Shown here: piece after piece, positions 29,606-39,139 of the stretch
Layout: each line of letters opens with the position of its first letter
How positions within the stretch are numbered: the stretch's first letter is position 1
Position numbers and translations under genes: made by a program
Notes under the pieces: model-generated
What the model was told of the DNA's origin: nothing
Databases searched by the model: none
What the model saw: only the letters and a program-made list of their open reading frames with translations
Assembly: GCF_013347965.1 (NCBI RefSeq)
Contig: NZ_CP048810.1
Coordinates: 2,232,001-2,296,000, forward strand
From: Pseudomonas bijieensis
GTDB lineage: Bacteria; Pseudomonadota; Gammaproteobacteria; Pseudomonadales; Pseudomonadaceae
DNA length: 64,000 bases
Direction: 5' to 3'

Positions 29606-30088
29606 ATGAACAAACAGACCGTCCACCAGTTGATTCTCGACAAGCTCAGGATTGATCTCGACATCGCCGAACGCGCCGCCCAGACCGCCTACGAAACCGC
29701 GACCCACGAAGAAAACATCGCCGAGAACAAGTACGACACCCTGGGCCTGGAAGCTTCTTACCTCGCCGCCGGGCAAGCCAGGCGCGTGGAAGAAATCCGC
29801 CAGGCCCTGGCCCTCTGCCAAAACCTGACGCTAAGGCCATACGACGATCAACGCGGCATTCAGGTTGGCACATTGATCGGGCTGGAGGATGAGGACGGCC
29901 GCCAGCAATGGCTGTTCCTGGGGCCGGATGCGGCGGGCTTGAAGGTCTCGCTGGTAGGCCAGCCAATCACGGTCATCACCCCTCGCTCACCGCTGGGCCG
30001 AGGCCTGCTGGGCAAGTTCGAAGGGGATGAAGTGGAGATCGTGGTAGCGGGCGCCCGGCAACAGTTCGCTGTCACCGAGGCGATCTAG
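29606..30088 (+). CDS. GreA/GreB-family transcription elongation factor
   Basis: 160 residues: an N-terminal coiled coil and a C-terminal FKBP-like Gre domain (VSLVGQPITVITPRSPLGRGLLGKFEGDEVEI). The coiled-coil tip reads THEENIAENKYD, not the GDRSENAEY of GreB, so transcript-cleavage activity may differ. It is a paralogue of the true GreB at 41678. It starts 3 bases behind the small membrane protein. Confidence 0.85.
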   Translation: MNKQTVHQLILDKLRIDLDIAERAAQTAYETATHEENIAENKYDTLGLEASYLAAGQARRVEEIRQALALCQNLTLRPYDDQRGIQVGTLIGLEDEDGRQQWLFLGPDAAGLKVSLVGQPITVITPRSPLGRGLLGKFEGDEVEIVVAGARQQFAVTEAI

Positions 30089-30095
30089 GAGGGCT

Positions 30096-31079
<984 letters not shown>

Positions 31080-31180
31080 TCAAAGCAATTGGACGCCACG
31101 GGCATCAGCGACGGTATATAACTATATGAAAGGTTTCGACAATAAATCTAGAACTTTTTATAAAAAGCCATCATTTAGCC

Positions 31181-31681
31181 TCAAGCCTCTCCCTGGCGTC
31201 GGCGCTGTACCAGCGGTACCAGGTAGACCGGCACCCGGGATAGCTGCAATACCCGCGCAGCCGTCCTGCCCAAGGGGGTTTCACCGCTTGCCCCTTGGCA
31301 ATGACTGCCTACGATCAGCAAATCGACAGAGAGTTTCGCAGCCTGCTCCAGAATGACCTGGGAAGGATCACCCTGGTACACCCTGACCGATTTGATCAGT
31401 TTCAAATCCTGCTGCCCTTCTCCCAACTCCTCGCGGAAACTGTCGAGCACTCGCTGTTCGATATTGGCCATCACCGTATTCAGACCCTGACGGTGAAATT
31501 CGTTCAGCGCCTGCTCGTCGAGATAGCTTTGCAACACCGACTCGGCGAACAGCCCCATCGGTTCTACCGCATGCACCACATACAACTCGGCTTCAAACGT
31601 CCGTGCCAGCGCCAAGGCATGCTGCATCACATAAGGGGCATAGAGACCCAGGTCTGTGGCGTACAGCATCGAACGAATCAT
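31181..31681 (-). CDS. Universal stress protein (UspA family)
   Basis: 166 residues, Usp fold with YATDLG at the N-terminus and the ATP-type signature DLLIVGSHCQGASGETPLGRTAARVLQLSRVPVYLV (G-2x-G-9x-G-S/T). Gap to the upstream 5'-nucleotidase gene is 96 bp on the same strand. A good ribosome site (GAGGAGG) is present. Confidence 0.92.
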   Translation of the reverse strand: MIRSMLYATDLGLYAPYVMQHALALARTFEAELYVVHAVEPMGLFAESVLQSYLDEQALNEFHRQGLNTVMANIEQRVLDSFREELGEGQQDLKLIKSVRVYQGDPSQVILEQAAKLSVDLLIVGSHCQGASGETPLGRTAARVLQLSRVPVYLVPLVQRRRQGEA

Positions 31682-31777
31682 GTGACCTCCTCGCGTGCCA
31701 AGATGGCGGAGATTGATTCAGCTTAGCAGCGCCTTGGGGACTGCGACGTGCGGCTTGACGTCCTAGACCTGAGGCAC

Positions 31778-32683
31778 TCAGGGCTTAATTTCGTTACTGA
31801 TACCGTGGGGCACGTGGCCGGTGGCGACGACCTCTCTGGCCAGTTCGCAGTGGCCGGTCTGGTCATCGAAAAACACATCGGCGGCGAAGGCTTCGAGGAA
31901 GGCCGATTTGGTCAGGCCGCCGAGAAACAATGACTCATCCAGACGAATATCCCATTCACGCAAGGTCCTGATGACCCGCTCGTGGGCCGGTGCAGAACGG
32001 GCCGTCACCAACGCCGTGCGGATTGGGCAGGCGTCTTCGGGAAACTCGCGCTGCAGTGCATTGAGCGCGGCCAGGAACCCCTTGAACGGCCCGCCTCGCA
32101 GCGGCTCGCGGGCAGCCTGTCGCTCGCGGGCCTGGAAGGCTTCCAGACCGGCGGCCTGATAGACGCGCTCCGATTCATCGGAAAACAGCACCGCATCGCC
32201 GTCGAAGGCGATGCGCAGTTCTTCGCTGGCGGCGCGGCTGGCACCGCCCGACAGAATGGTTGCTGCGGCAAACCCGGCGTCCAGGGCGCTGCGTACGTCT
32301 TCAGCGTGGGTGGACAAAAACAGATCGCAACCGAATGCCTTGAGATACGGGTAAGGGCTGCGCCCGCCAACGAAGGCCGCGCGTGAGATCGCCAGCCCAT
32401 AATGATGAATCGAGTTGAACACGCGAAGGCCGGTGTCGGCACTGTTGCGCGAGACCAGGACCACCTCTACCCGGGCCCGGCCCAGGTGCTCGTTGAGGTT
32501 CAGCAGTTTTTGCACCAGAGCGAAGGCGTCCCCTGGCGCGAGGACTTCGTCTTCATGCTCGATCTGGTATTGCCGGTAGGCCTCGACACCACTCGACAGG
32601 TACACCTTATGGCTTTCGCTCAGGTCGAACAGCGCTCGCGACGAAATCGCCAGCACCAGTTTGTCGTCGATGTTACTTGCCAT
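31778..32683 (-). CDS. Cytosolic 5'-nucleotidase (NT5C1-like)
   Basis: 301 residues of the cN-I family (PF06189). The HAD-type motifs are FDGDAVLFSDESE (nucleophile Asp and DxD), LVTARSA (Thr) and DVFFDDQTGHCE. It dephosphorylates nucleoside monophosphates. It follows the PanE-like gene by 21 bp on the same strand, suggesting a two- or three-gene unit with the Usp gene. Confidence 0.9.
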   Translation of the reverse strand: MASNIDDKLVLAISSRALFDLSESHKVYLSSGVEAYRQYQIEHEDEVLAPGDAFALVQKLLNLNEHLGRARVEVVLVSRNSADTGLRVFNSIHHYGLAISRAAFVGGRSPYPYLKAFGCDLFLSTHAEDVRSALDAGFAAATILSGGASRAASEELRIAFDGDAVLFSDESERVYQAAGLEAFQARERQAAREPLRGGPFKGFLAALNALQREFPEDACPIRTALVTARSAPAHERVIRTLREWDIRLDESLFLGGLTKSAFLEAFAADVFFDDQTGHCELAREVVATGHVPHGISNEIKP

Positions 32684-32704
32684 GCCGCTCCCCCTTACGC
32701 CCGT

Positions 32705-33658
32705 TCAACGGTTATACCGGTCCACGAACGCCAACGCCTGGTACAAGGCTTCGATTTTCGGCAGTCCACACCCGGCCGCTTTCGCCGCCGCCAGTGGCCG
32801 GCCGTAGATCGCGTCCAGTTCCAGCGCACGCTTGTGAGAATAATCGTGGTACATGCTCGGCCAGTAGTCGGGCATCTTCTCGGTCATCGTGAACAGATAC
32901 TCGGCATAGCCCGGCGTGATGTGATGCCCGCAGGCTTGCGCACCGCGGACCACCTCTCCCATCAGTGCCTGGATCAATTCGCGGCTATGATCGTTGGCCA
33001 TCAACGGTGTGGTACTGGCGCCCAACAGAACCGAAAGACCGTTATACGGTACATTCCACACCAGCTTTTGCCAGCGGGCCAACTGCAGGCACGGCATGGC
33101 CTGGGCGTCGATACCGGCGTTGCGAAACAACGTCGCCGCCTCTTCGACGATCACCATGCGTTGCGCCTGATCGGCGCAGGGACCACTGTGGTAACCGACG
33201 TTGACCGCGCCGAGCGCCTGGTGGGCGATGACGCCAGGGCCGACACGGTGCACGCAGATCAGGCACAGGCCGCCCAACAGGTGCAACGAATCGGGCAGCA
33301 AGGGTCGGAGGTCGTCTTCGACATCCAGGCCGTTCTGCAGCAACAGGACTTTTGCACCATCAGCGGCAGCCTGGGTAATGGCCGGGGCCAGTTCGGCATT
33401 GCTGGTGGTCTTGGCGCCTACCAGCAGCCAGTCGCAGGGCGGCATTTCGACGGCCGAGCGATAGGCCTGGGCTGGGTTGAGGCTCAGCGCGCCATGCACC
33501 GCGCTGTCGATCTGCAAACCGTTTTCGGCCACGGCACCGAACTCGCTGCGCAGTAAAAAGTGCACGTCATAACCGGCACGCGCCAGCATCACCCCATAGA
33601 ATCCGCCGATCGCCCCGGTGCCGATCATCCCGATCCGCGGCTTAACGCCTGACTGCAT
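32705..33658 (-). CDS. 2-dehydropantoate 2-reductase family protein
   Basis: 317 residues, ApbA/PanE fold: NAD(P) loop IGMIGTGAIGGFYG at the N-terminus, catalytic lysine region WQKLVWNVPYNGLSVLLG, and the C-terminal helical domain (YGRPLAAAKAAGCGLPKIEALYQAL). Likely ketopantoate reductase-like, but Pseudomonas has several paralogues, so the biosynthetic role is uncertain. GAGGAG ribosome site. Confidence 0.88.
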   Translation of the reverse strand: MQSGVKPRIGMIGTGAIGGFYGVMLARAGYDVHFLLRSEFGAVAENGLQIDSAVHGALSLNPAQAYRSAVEMPPCDWLLVGAKTTSNAELAPAITQAAADGAKVLLLQNGLDVEDDLRPLLPDSLHLLGGLCLICVHRVGPGVIAHQALGAVNVGYHSGPCADQAQRMVIVEEAATLFRNAGIDAQAMPCLQLARWQKLVWNVPYNGLSVLLGASTTPLMANDHSRELIQALMGEVVRGAQACGHHITPGYAEYLFTMTEKMPDYWPSMYHDYSHKRALELDAIYGRPLAAAKAAGCGLPKIEALYQALAFVDRYNR

Positions 33659-33924
33659 CTTTGCAACTCCTCTGGTAAACGGCCCTGCACACTATCAGCG
33701 GGAGCGGCATGGCATGCAATCTCCATTACATCTGCTCACGATTCTGTTGCTGCCCCCTCTTCAAGGCTTTTCCCCAGCCTGTAGGGCATTAAACCGCCCC
33801 CAGCCCATTGTCGAGCCACCTCGGAACGCGATAAGGTTCGGCTCCCCGACGCGCTTAACATTCGCTGTGCACCGCCGCGCGGGGATCGCTGGCGGCCGGC
33901 ACCCGTGACCTGACGAGTAACACG

Positions 33925-35001
33925 ATGGCTGATTTACCGATCAATGACCTTAACGTCGCCTCCAACGAGACCCTCATCACGCCTGACCAGCTCAAGCGCG
34001 ATATCCCCCTGAGCGACGCTGCCCTGCGCACCGTGACCAAGGGCCGGGAAGTCATTCGCAACATTCTCGACGGCACCGACCATCGCCTGTTCGTGGTCAT
34101 CGGGCCCTGCTCGATCCATGACATCAAGGCCGCCCACGAATATGCCGAGCGCCTGAAGGTGCTGGCGGCGGAAGTCTCCGACACCTTGTACCTGGTGATG
34201 CGGGTGTATTTCGAAAAGCCGCGGACCACCGTCGGCTGGAAAGGCCTGATCAACGACCCGTACCTGGACGACTCCTTCAAGATCCAGGACGGCCTGCACA
34301 TCGGTCGCCAACTGCTGCTGGACTTGGCGGAAATGGGCCTGCCCACGGCCACCGAAGCCCTGGATCCGATTTCGCCGCAATACTTGCAGGACCTGATCAG
34401 TTGGTCGGCCATCGGCGCACGCACCACCGAATCCCAGACTCACCGCGAAATGGCCTCCGGCCTGTCCTCGGCGGTAGGCTTCAAGAATGGTACCGACGGC
34501 GGCCTCACCGTAGCGATCAACGCCTTGCAGTCGGTTTCCAGCCCGCACCGTTTCCTGGGCATCAACCAGGAAGGTGGCGTGTCGATCGTCACCACCAAGG
34601 GCAACGCCTACGGTCACGTGGTGCTGCGCGGTGGCAACGGCAAGCCGAACTACGACTCGGTCAGCGTCGCGCTGTGTGAACAGGCGCTGAACAAAGCCAA
34701 GATCAAGCCGAATATCATGGTCGACTGCAGCCACGCCAACTCCAACAAGGACCCGGCGCTGCAACCGCTGGTGATGGAGAACGTGGCCAACCAGATCCTG
34801 GAAGGCAACCAGTCGATTATCGGCCTGATGGTCGAAAGCCACTTGAACTGGGGCTGCCAGGCGATTCCGAAAGACCTCGCCGACTTGCAGTACGGCGTAT
34901 CCATCACCGATGCCTGCATCGACTGGAGCGCGACCGAGAACACCCTGCGCAGCATGCACGCCAAACTCAAGGACGTGCTGCCAAAGCGTCAACGCAGTTG
35001 A
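33925..35001 (+). CDS. Class I 3-deoxy-7-phosphoheptulonate (DAHP) synthase
   Basis: 358 residues, AroF/G/H type. FVVIGPCSIHD (metal cysteine), RVYFEKPRTTVGWKG, GARTTESQTHREMASG and VDCSHANSNKD are all present, and the N-terminal extension typical of feedback-regulated enzymes is there. Which aromatic amino acid inhibits it cannot be read safely. It is a second, unrelated DAHP synthase besides the class II gene at 19953. A terminator follows. Confidence 0.95.
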   Translation: MADLPINDLNVASNETLITPDQLKRDIPLSDAALRTVTKGREVIRNILDGTDHRLFVVIGPCSIHDIKAAHEYAERLKVLAAEVSDTLYLVMRVYFEKPRTTVGWKGLINDPYLDDSFKIQDGLHIGRQLLLDLAEMGLPTATEALDPISPQYLQDLISWSAIGARTTESQTHREMASGLSSAVGFKNGTDGGLTVAINALQSVSSPHRFLGINQEGGVSIVTTKGNAYGHVVLRGGNGKPNYDSVSVALCEQALNKAKIKPNIMVDCSHANSNKDPALQPLVMENVANQILEGNQSIIGLMVESHLNWGCQAIPKDLADLQYGVSITDACIDWSATENTLRSMHAKLKDVLPKRQRS

Positions 35002-35033
35002 TCGACCTGCTTCAACGCATAAAAAGCAACGCA

Positions 35034-35068
35034 TAAAAAAACGCCGGGCTTCTCAGTCCGGCGTTTTT
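35034..35068 (+). terminator. Intrinsic terminator after class I DAHP synthase
   Basis: ACGCCGG / CCGGCGT stem (35041-35064) then a T run; A run on the other side makes it usable for the convergent GNAT gene. Confidence 0.88.
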
Positions 35069-35085
35069 ATTGGGAATCCGTTTTC

Positions 35086-35367
35086 TCAGAGCTTCGCCGC
35101 GTGCCGCTGGTGACGCTCCATGTAGCGCTCCACGTAGGAGCAGGACGGGATCACCGTGTAGCCCATTTCTTCGGCGTACTGCAGCGCTCTTTCGGTCAAC
35201 GCCGCCGCGATGCCACGGCCGCGCAAGGCATTGGGCACGAAGGTGCGATAGATATCCAGGGTCTGCTTGCCCAGGTCCATGTAGGTCAGATAGGCACGAT
35301 GACCGTCCACATTGGTCTCGAACTGATGACCAGCCTGGTCATGGTGGATGGTAACCGCCTCGCTCAT
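35086..35367 (-). CDS. Small GNAT-like N-acetyltransferase (NATD1/YidJ type)
   Basis: 93 residues, the short single-domain GCN5-related fold: FVPNALRGRGIAAALTERAL is the acetyl-CoA loop and VIPSCSYVERYMERH the C-terminal signature. Substrate unknown. ATG 35367 is chosen over the GTG three bases upstream because GGAG lies 5 bases before it. Confidence 0.88.
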   Translation of the reverse strand: MSEAVTIHHDQAGHQFETNVDGHRAYLTYMDLGKQTLDIYRTFVPNALRGRGIAAALTERALQYAEEMGYTVIPSCSYVERYMERHQRHAAKL

Positions 35368-35569
35368 CACTACTCCTCGCGGGTCTGAATGCTGACCCCT
35401 ACCTTACCGATGTTTTTCCGGCGAAGGAACATCTACGCCACCCCGTGCCTTCCTGGTCACCGAGCGCCAAAACCGAACCGCTCAAACCCGAGCACGTCGT
35501 GAATAGTAGGCACCAATGACGCAAATGCTCAAGGCACGCCTGTCATCGAAGGGGTAAACCTCGTCGGGT

Positions 35570-35701
35570 TTATCGATTGAGCGCCATCGTCGCGCTGTAG
35601 TCGGTCACGGTGCAATAGCTGAACATCGCCAGTTGTTGAGTCTTGAGACGAGCGCGCGTAGTTAAAGTCACCGCCAATACCAATAAAGATGCCTGGGGCA
35701 T
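35570..35701 (-). CDS. Possible small ORF of 43 residues
   Basis: Starts MPQASLLVLAVTLTT (a short hydrophobic start) and ends MFSYCTVTDYSATMALNR. Amino-acid use looks protein-like, but there is no clear ribosome site and no known family. May be a small peptide gene or a gene remnant. Confidence 0.22.
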   Translation of the reverse strand: MPQASLLVLAVTLTTRARLKTQQLAMFSYCTVTDYSATMALNR

Positions 35702-35909
35702 TTGCACAAAAAATGTACAAAAGTGTAGGTGAATCAATAAACAACGACGTTAGCGAGGGCCGTAAGAGTTCTCCCCCACTGCGGAACTTTTTTTCGTCGA
35801 CGCGCTCCAGCCAAGGGCTTGGAGCTGTATATTTTTTAAACAGCCCTAAGAAAAGTTGCTCGAAAAAGAATCACCGCCTACAATTTTTTTGCTTCTTGCG
35901 CTACGTCAG

Positions 35910-35937
35910 TTTACTTACTACAAGTAATGGGTAGTAT
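35910..35937 (+). promoter_or_regulatory. Candidate oprI promoter
   Basis: TTTACT and TAGTAT with a 16-base spacer, about 67 bases before the oprI start. Fits a sigma70-type promoter for this very highly expressed gene; inferred from pattern only. Confidence 0.4.
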
Positions 35938-36003
35938 GTACGCCGGCTAACTCCTCAGTCTGGGGAGACAGTCACTAATAGAAAGTCCTTGAAGGGGAAA
36001 CCG

Positions 36004-36255
36004 ATGAACAACGTTCTGAAATTCTCTGCTCTGGCCCTGGCCGCAGTTCTGGCTACCGGTTGCAGCAGCGCATCGAAAGAAACCGAAGCACGTCTGACTG
36101 CTACCGAAGACGCAGCAGCTCGCGCCCAGGCTCGTGCAGACGAAGCCTACCGTAAAGCTGATGAAGCTCTGGCTGCTGCTCAAAAAGCACAACAGACTGC
36201 TGACGAAGCTAACGAGCGTGCTCTGCGCATGCTGGAAAAAGCTAGCCGCAAGTAA
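36004..36255 (+). CDS. oprI: Major outer-membrane lipoprotein OprI (Lpp/Braun type)
   Basis: 83 residues: signal peptide with lipobox LATGC (mature protein begins at Cys), then an Ala/Glu-rich trimeric coiled coil and a C-terminal ASRK, as in OprI. It is the most abundant lipoprotein of Pseudomonas. The GAAGGGGA ribosome site and T-ending codon use (GCT, CGT) differ from neighbours and reflect high expression. ATG 36004 is the start, not the in-frame TTG at 35989. Confidence 0.98.
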
Positions 36256-36277
36256 TAGTCCTTCGGGATTGTTACCG

Positions 36278-36307
36278 AGCCGACCCATTTTTTGGGTCGG
36301 CTTTTTA
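36278..36307 (+). terminator. Intrinsic terminator of oprI
   Basis: AGCCGACCCA / TGGGTCGGCT stem with a T loop and a T run, 22 bases after the oprI stop. Confidence 0.95.
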
Positions 36308-36330
36308 ATGCCCGGTGTTTTCCCAGGCAA

Positions 36331-36368
36331 TAAAAAACCCGCCGACATCGCGAAACGTCGGCGGGTTG
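36331..36368 (-). terminator. Terminator of the L,D-transpeptidase gene
   Basis: On the minus strand AACCCGCCGAC pairs with GTCGGCGGGTT and ends in a T run; 12 bases after the transpeptidase stop. Confidence 0.92.
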
Positions 36369-36380
36369 TTTTGGAGCTTT

Positions 36381-37352
36381 TTACTGCTGCAAGTCGATCG
36401 GCGCACTCGTGACCATCGGTGCCGAAGTATTCGGAACAGCGATTTCCACCGGCAGACCATCTTCAGCCGCCACCACGTCCCGTACCACGTCCCAGTTCAT
36501 GCGCAGGTTGCTGGTGATGTCTTCGCGCTTGAGCATCGCATTGATCACTGCGGTGTGCTTGTCCACCACCGATGGGTTGCCTTTGTCGTCCAACGGTGTG
36601 TGAGCTTCCAGGTACACCTTGCCGCCGCTCAAACCCAGCTTGTAGGGGTCGTTGATGATCCGTACCGACGTGCCCACCGGCACCATGCTGGCCATTTCCA
36701 GTACGTTGTTGTTGAACATCCGGAAGCAGCCGTGACTGGTACGCATGCCAATGCCGAACTTCTTGTTCGAACCATGGATCAGGTAGCCCGGGGTGCCCAG
36801 GGTGAATTTGAAGGGGCCCAGCGGGTTATCGGGACCAGCCGGCACTACATTGGGCAAGGGGTCGCCGTCGGCGGCGTGTTCGGCCTTGATCGATGCAGGC
36901 GGAGTCCAGGTCGGGTTCGGCGTCTTGGCGATGATGCTGGTGTGAGCGATCGGCGATCCCCAGCCCTCACGTCCAATCCCCAGCGGGAAGGTGTAGACCA
37001 CGTTCCGCCCCTTGGGGAAATAGTAGAGACGGTACTCGGCCAGGTTGATCACGATGCCCTCGCGCGGGCCCGGCGGCAGGATGAAACGAGTCGGCAGCAC
37101 GATCTCGGTGCCAGCACCCGGCAACCAGGGATCGACCCCCGGGTTGGCGGCGACCATCTCACTGTAGCCCAGGTCATAGGTAGTGCCCAGGTCGGCGAAG
37201 GTATCTTCGTACTTGGCCTTGATGACCTGTACCTGGCCAATGATGTCTTCACCCGGCGGTGGCAGTGGCAGCTCCAGGGCGGCAACGGGGCCCGCCATAC
37301 ACAGGGCGGCAAGAGACAGGCAGCGGGCGACGGCAGGCAAGCGCGGCAACAT
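36381..37352 (-). CDS. L,D-transpeptidase (YkuD domain)
   Basis: 323 residues. A signal peptide (to about residue 25) and a LysM-like segment (TYDLGYSEMVAANPGVDPW) precede the YkuD domain with IHGSNKKFGIGMRTSHGCFRM, where the cysteine is the nucleophile. It crosslinks peptidoglycan or attaches a lipoprotein to it; the position next to oprI invites the idea that it anchors OprI, but this is inference. The start at 37352 is chosen for GAAGGA and the signal peptide. Confidence 0.93.
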   Translation of the reverse strand: MLPRLPAVARCLSLAALCMAGPVAALELPLPPPGEDIIGQVQVIKAKYEDTFADLGTTYDLGYSEMVAANPGVDPWLPGAGTEIVLPTRFILPPGPREGIVINLAEYRLYYFPKGRNVVYTFPLGIGREGWGSPIAHTSIIAKTPNPTWTPPASIKAEHAADGDPLPNVVPAGPDNPLGPFKFTLGTPGYLIHGSNKKFGIGMRTSHGCFRMFNNNVLEMASMVPVGTSVRIINDPYKLGLSGGKVYLEAHTPLDDKGNPSVVDKHTAVINAMLKREDITSNLRMNWDVVRDVVAAEDGLPVEIAVPNTSAPMVTSAPIDLQQ

Positions 37353-37489
37353 CCGGGAAATCCTTCGCAGATCGAACAGGAGGTATGAAAGCGGCGATTG
37401 TACACTGCCACCTGTTATTTCGGGGAGAGCGGTACAGAGGCGTCCGATGCGCAGCATGTCTGGAACTGAAATGAGACCTGTGGGAGCGA

Positions 37490-37783
37490 TTACAACTCGA
37501 ACCGCAGCTCCGGCCAGATCGGCGAAGTACCGCGCTTTTGCGACTCCAGGATCGCCCGGCACAGCGAGCACAGGCGATGGTCCTGGAAAATCTTGCGATC
37601 GACGCTCGACCAGCGCGGTTGGGCCGGCAGCAGGCTGCCACAGAGGGTCCGGTCGGCCGAACCACCGAGCTCCAGCTGCCGGGTCACCAGGTGCACCCGT
37701 ACTTCCTGGCAGGCGAACAGATCCAGCTGCTCGTCAGGCTCGATCAGTTGGTAGGCAAACAGGGACCAGGCGGGACGCGGCAT
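37490..37783 (-). CDS. Conserved hypothetical protein with CxxC
   Basis: 97 residues, MPRPAWSLFAYQLIEPDEQ at the start and DHRLCSLCRAILESQ near the end, a CxxC that could bind metal. ATG 37783 has GGAG upstream; an in-frame TTG at 37795 is weaker. It lies 56 bp downstream of tesA on the same strand. I know of no function. Confidence 0.75.
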   Translation of the reverse strand: MPRPAWSLFAYQLIEPDEQLDLFACQEVRVHLVTRQLELGGSADRTLCGSLLPAQPRWSSVDRKIFQDHRLCSLCRAILESQKRGTSPIWPELRFEL

Positions 37784-37839
37784 CGGGGGCTCCAAATCGG
37801 GGGCGCCACATTAGCCGAAAGCCCGCCTGTAGAAAAGCG

Positions 37840-38445
37840 TCAAAGCAGCGGTTTGAGCGTCGGCCAGACATTTTCCAGCAACTTGCCCTGGGCCGCGACG
37901 GACGGGTGCAATCCGTCGCCCTGCATCATTGTTGGAATGCCACCGACGTCCTTGAGGAAAAACGGCACCAACGGCACTTTTTTCTCCTCGGCCAGGGTGC
38001 TGTAGACCCGGGCAAAGGCATCGGTGTAGCGCCGCCCATAGTTAGGGGGCAGCTGCATGCCCAGCAAAAGCACCTTGGCACCACTCGCGCGGGCACTGTC
38101 GATCATCGCTGCAAGGTTTTGTTGCAATTGTGTTGGCGGCTGTCCGCGCAAGCCATCGTTGCCGCCCAGTTCCAGGATCACCACGTCCGGCTTATGGGCT
38201 GCAAGCAGCGCCGGCAGCCGCGCCTGGCCTCCCGCGCTGGTGTCGCCACTGATGGAAGCATTGACCACTTTATCGTCAAAACCCTCGGCCTTGAGCCGTT
38301 GTTCGAGCAACGACACCCACCCTTGCCGGGTATCCAGGCCGAAAGCCGCGCTGATACTATCGCCAACGATCAGGACTGTACCCGCCGCTGCGCTCTGGGC
38401 CATGCACATCAGGGCCAGGCCGGCACTCAAAAACCACACACGCAT
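37840..38445 (-). CDS. tesA: Periplasmic SGNH esterase / multifunctional acyl thioesterase TesA
   Basis: 201 residues: signal peptide (to about 21), GDSISAAFG with Ser30, the oxyanion LGGNDGLRG, and DGLHPS with the catalytic Asp/His. Length and motifs fit TesA (arylesterase and thioesterase I). It is divergent from the ABC ATPase with only 10 bp between the starts, an arrangement also seen as tesA-ybbA in E. coli. Confidence 0.95.
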   Translation of the reverse strand: MRVWFLSAGLALMCMAQSAAAGTVLIVGDSISAAFGLDTRQGWVSLLEQRLKAEGFDDKVVNASISGDTSAGGQARLPALLAAHKPDVVILELGGNDGLRGQPPTQLQQNLAAMIDSARASGAKVLLLGMQLPPNYGRRYTDAFARVYSTLAEEKKVPLVPFFLKDVGGIPTMMQGDGLHPSVAAQGKLLENVWPTLKPLL

Positions 38446-38455
38446 CGGATTCTCC

Positions 38456-39139
38456 ATGGGCTCAAGCATTCTCACCGCGACGGACCTTAGCAAAGTGGTC
38501 TCCAGCGCGGAAGGTGAACTGACCATCCTGCACGAACTCAGCCTGGAACTGAACAAAGGCGACAGCCTGGCCATCGTCGGCGCGTCCGGTTCCGGCAAAT
38601 CCACCCTCCTGGGCCTGCTGGCCGGCCTTGACCTGCCCAGCGGCGGCGAAGTGACCCTCGCCGGTCAGGCCCTCAGCGCACTGGATGAAGACCAGCGTGC
38701 ACGGATCCGCGCCGAACATGTCGGTTTCGTCTTCCAGTCGTTCCAGCTGCTCGACAGCCTCAATGCCTTGGAAAACGTCATGCTGCCGCTGGAACTGGAC
38801 GGCCGCAAGGATGCCCGCGAGCGCGCCACGCAACTGTTGCAGCGCGTTGGCCTGGGGCAGCGCCTGACCCACTCGCCGCGCCAGCTCTCCGGCGGCGAAC
38901 AGCAACGCGTGGCGATTGCCCGCGCCTTTGCCGCCGAACCCGACGTGCTGTTTGCCGACGAACCCACCGGCAACCTCGACAGCCACACCGGCGAGCGTAT
39001 CAGCGACCTGCTGTTCGAACTGAACAAGGAACGCGGCACGACCCTGGTACTGGTGACCCATGATGAACGCCTGGCCCACCGCTGCCGGCGCCTGATCCGA
39101 CTTGAAGCCGGCCAGATGGTCGCCCCCCTGGAGCCTTGA
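38456..39139 (+). CDS. ABC transporter ATP-binding protein, YbbA type (LolD/MacB family)
   Basis: 227 residues. Walker [11 protein letters not shown] loop VFQSFQLL, signature [14 protein letters not shown], Walker [13 protein letters not shown] and H loop THDE are complete. Partner of the following FtsX-type permease; the stop overlaps the permease start (TGATG). There is no ribosome site before ATG 38456, which lies 10 bp from the tesA start. Confidence 0.93.
   Translation: MGSSILTATDLSKVVSSAEGELTILHELSLELNKGDSLAIVGASGSGKSTLLGLLAGLDLPSGGEVTLAGQALSALDEDQRARIRAEHVGFVFQSFQLLDSLNALENVMLPLELDGRKDARERATQLLQRVGLGQRLTHSPRQLSGGEQQRVAIARAFAAEPDVLFADEPTGNLDSHTGERISDLLFELNKERGTTLVLVTHDERLAHRCRRLIRLEAGQMVAPLEP

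Larger units (their letters stand above)
35368..36003. other. Long, partly AT-rich intergenic region upstream of oprI
   Basis: About 630 bp between the GNAT gene and oprI. The right half is clearly richer in A and T than the rest of the window, with several T runs, and carries the oprI promoter. One 43-codon open frame (35570-35701, minus) is listed separately. Longer open frames here have no recognisable product. Confidence 0.6.

Noticed and set aside
35529..35744. A 71-codon minus-strand frame in the gap before oprI
   Set aside because: No ribosome site and no recognisable sequence; it overlaps the shorter frame listed as possible, which looks slightly more protein-like. Not enough to call.
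35689..35934. An 81-codon plus-strand frame in the AT-rich gap before oprI
   Set aside because: Ser/Lys/Phe-rich composition as expected from AT-rich non-coding DNA, overlapping the oprI promoter.
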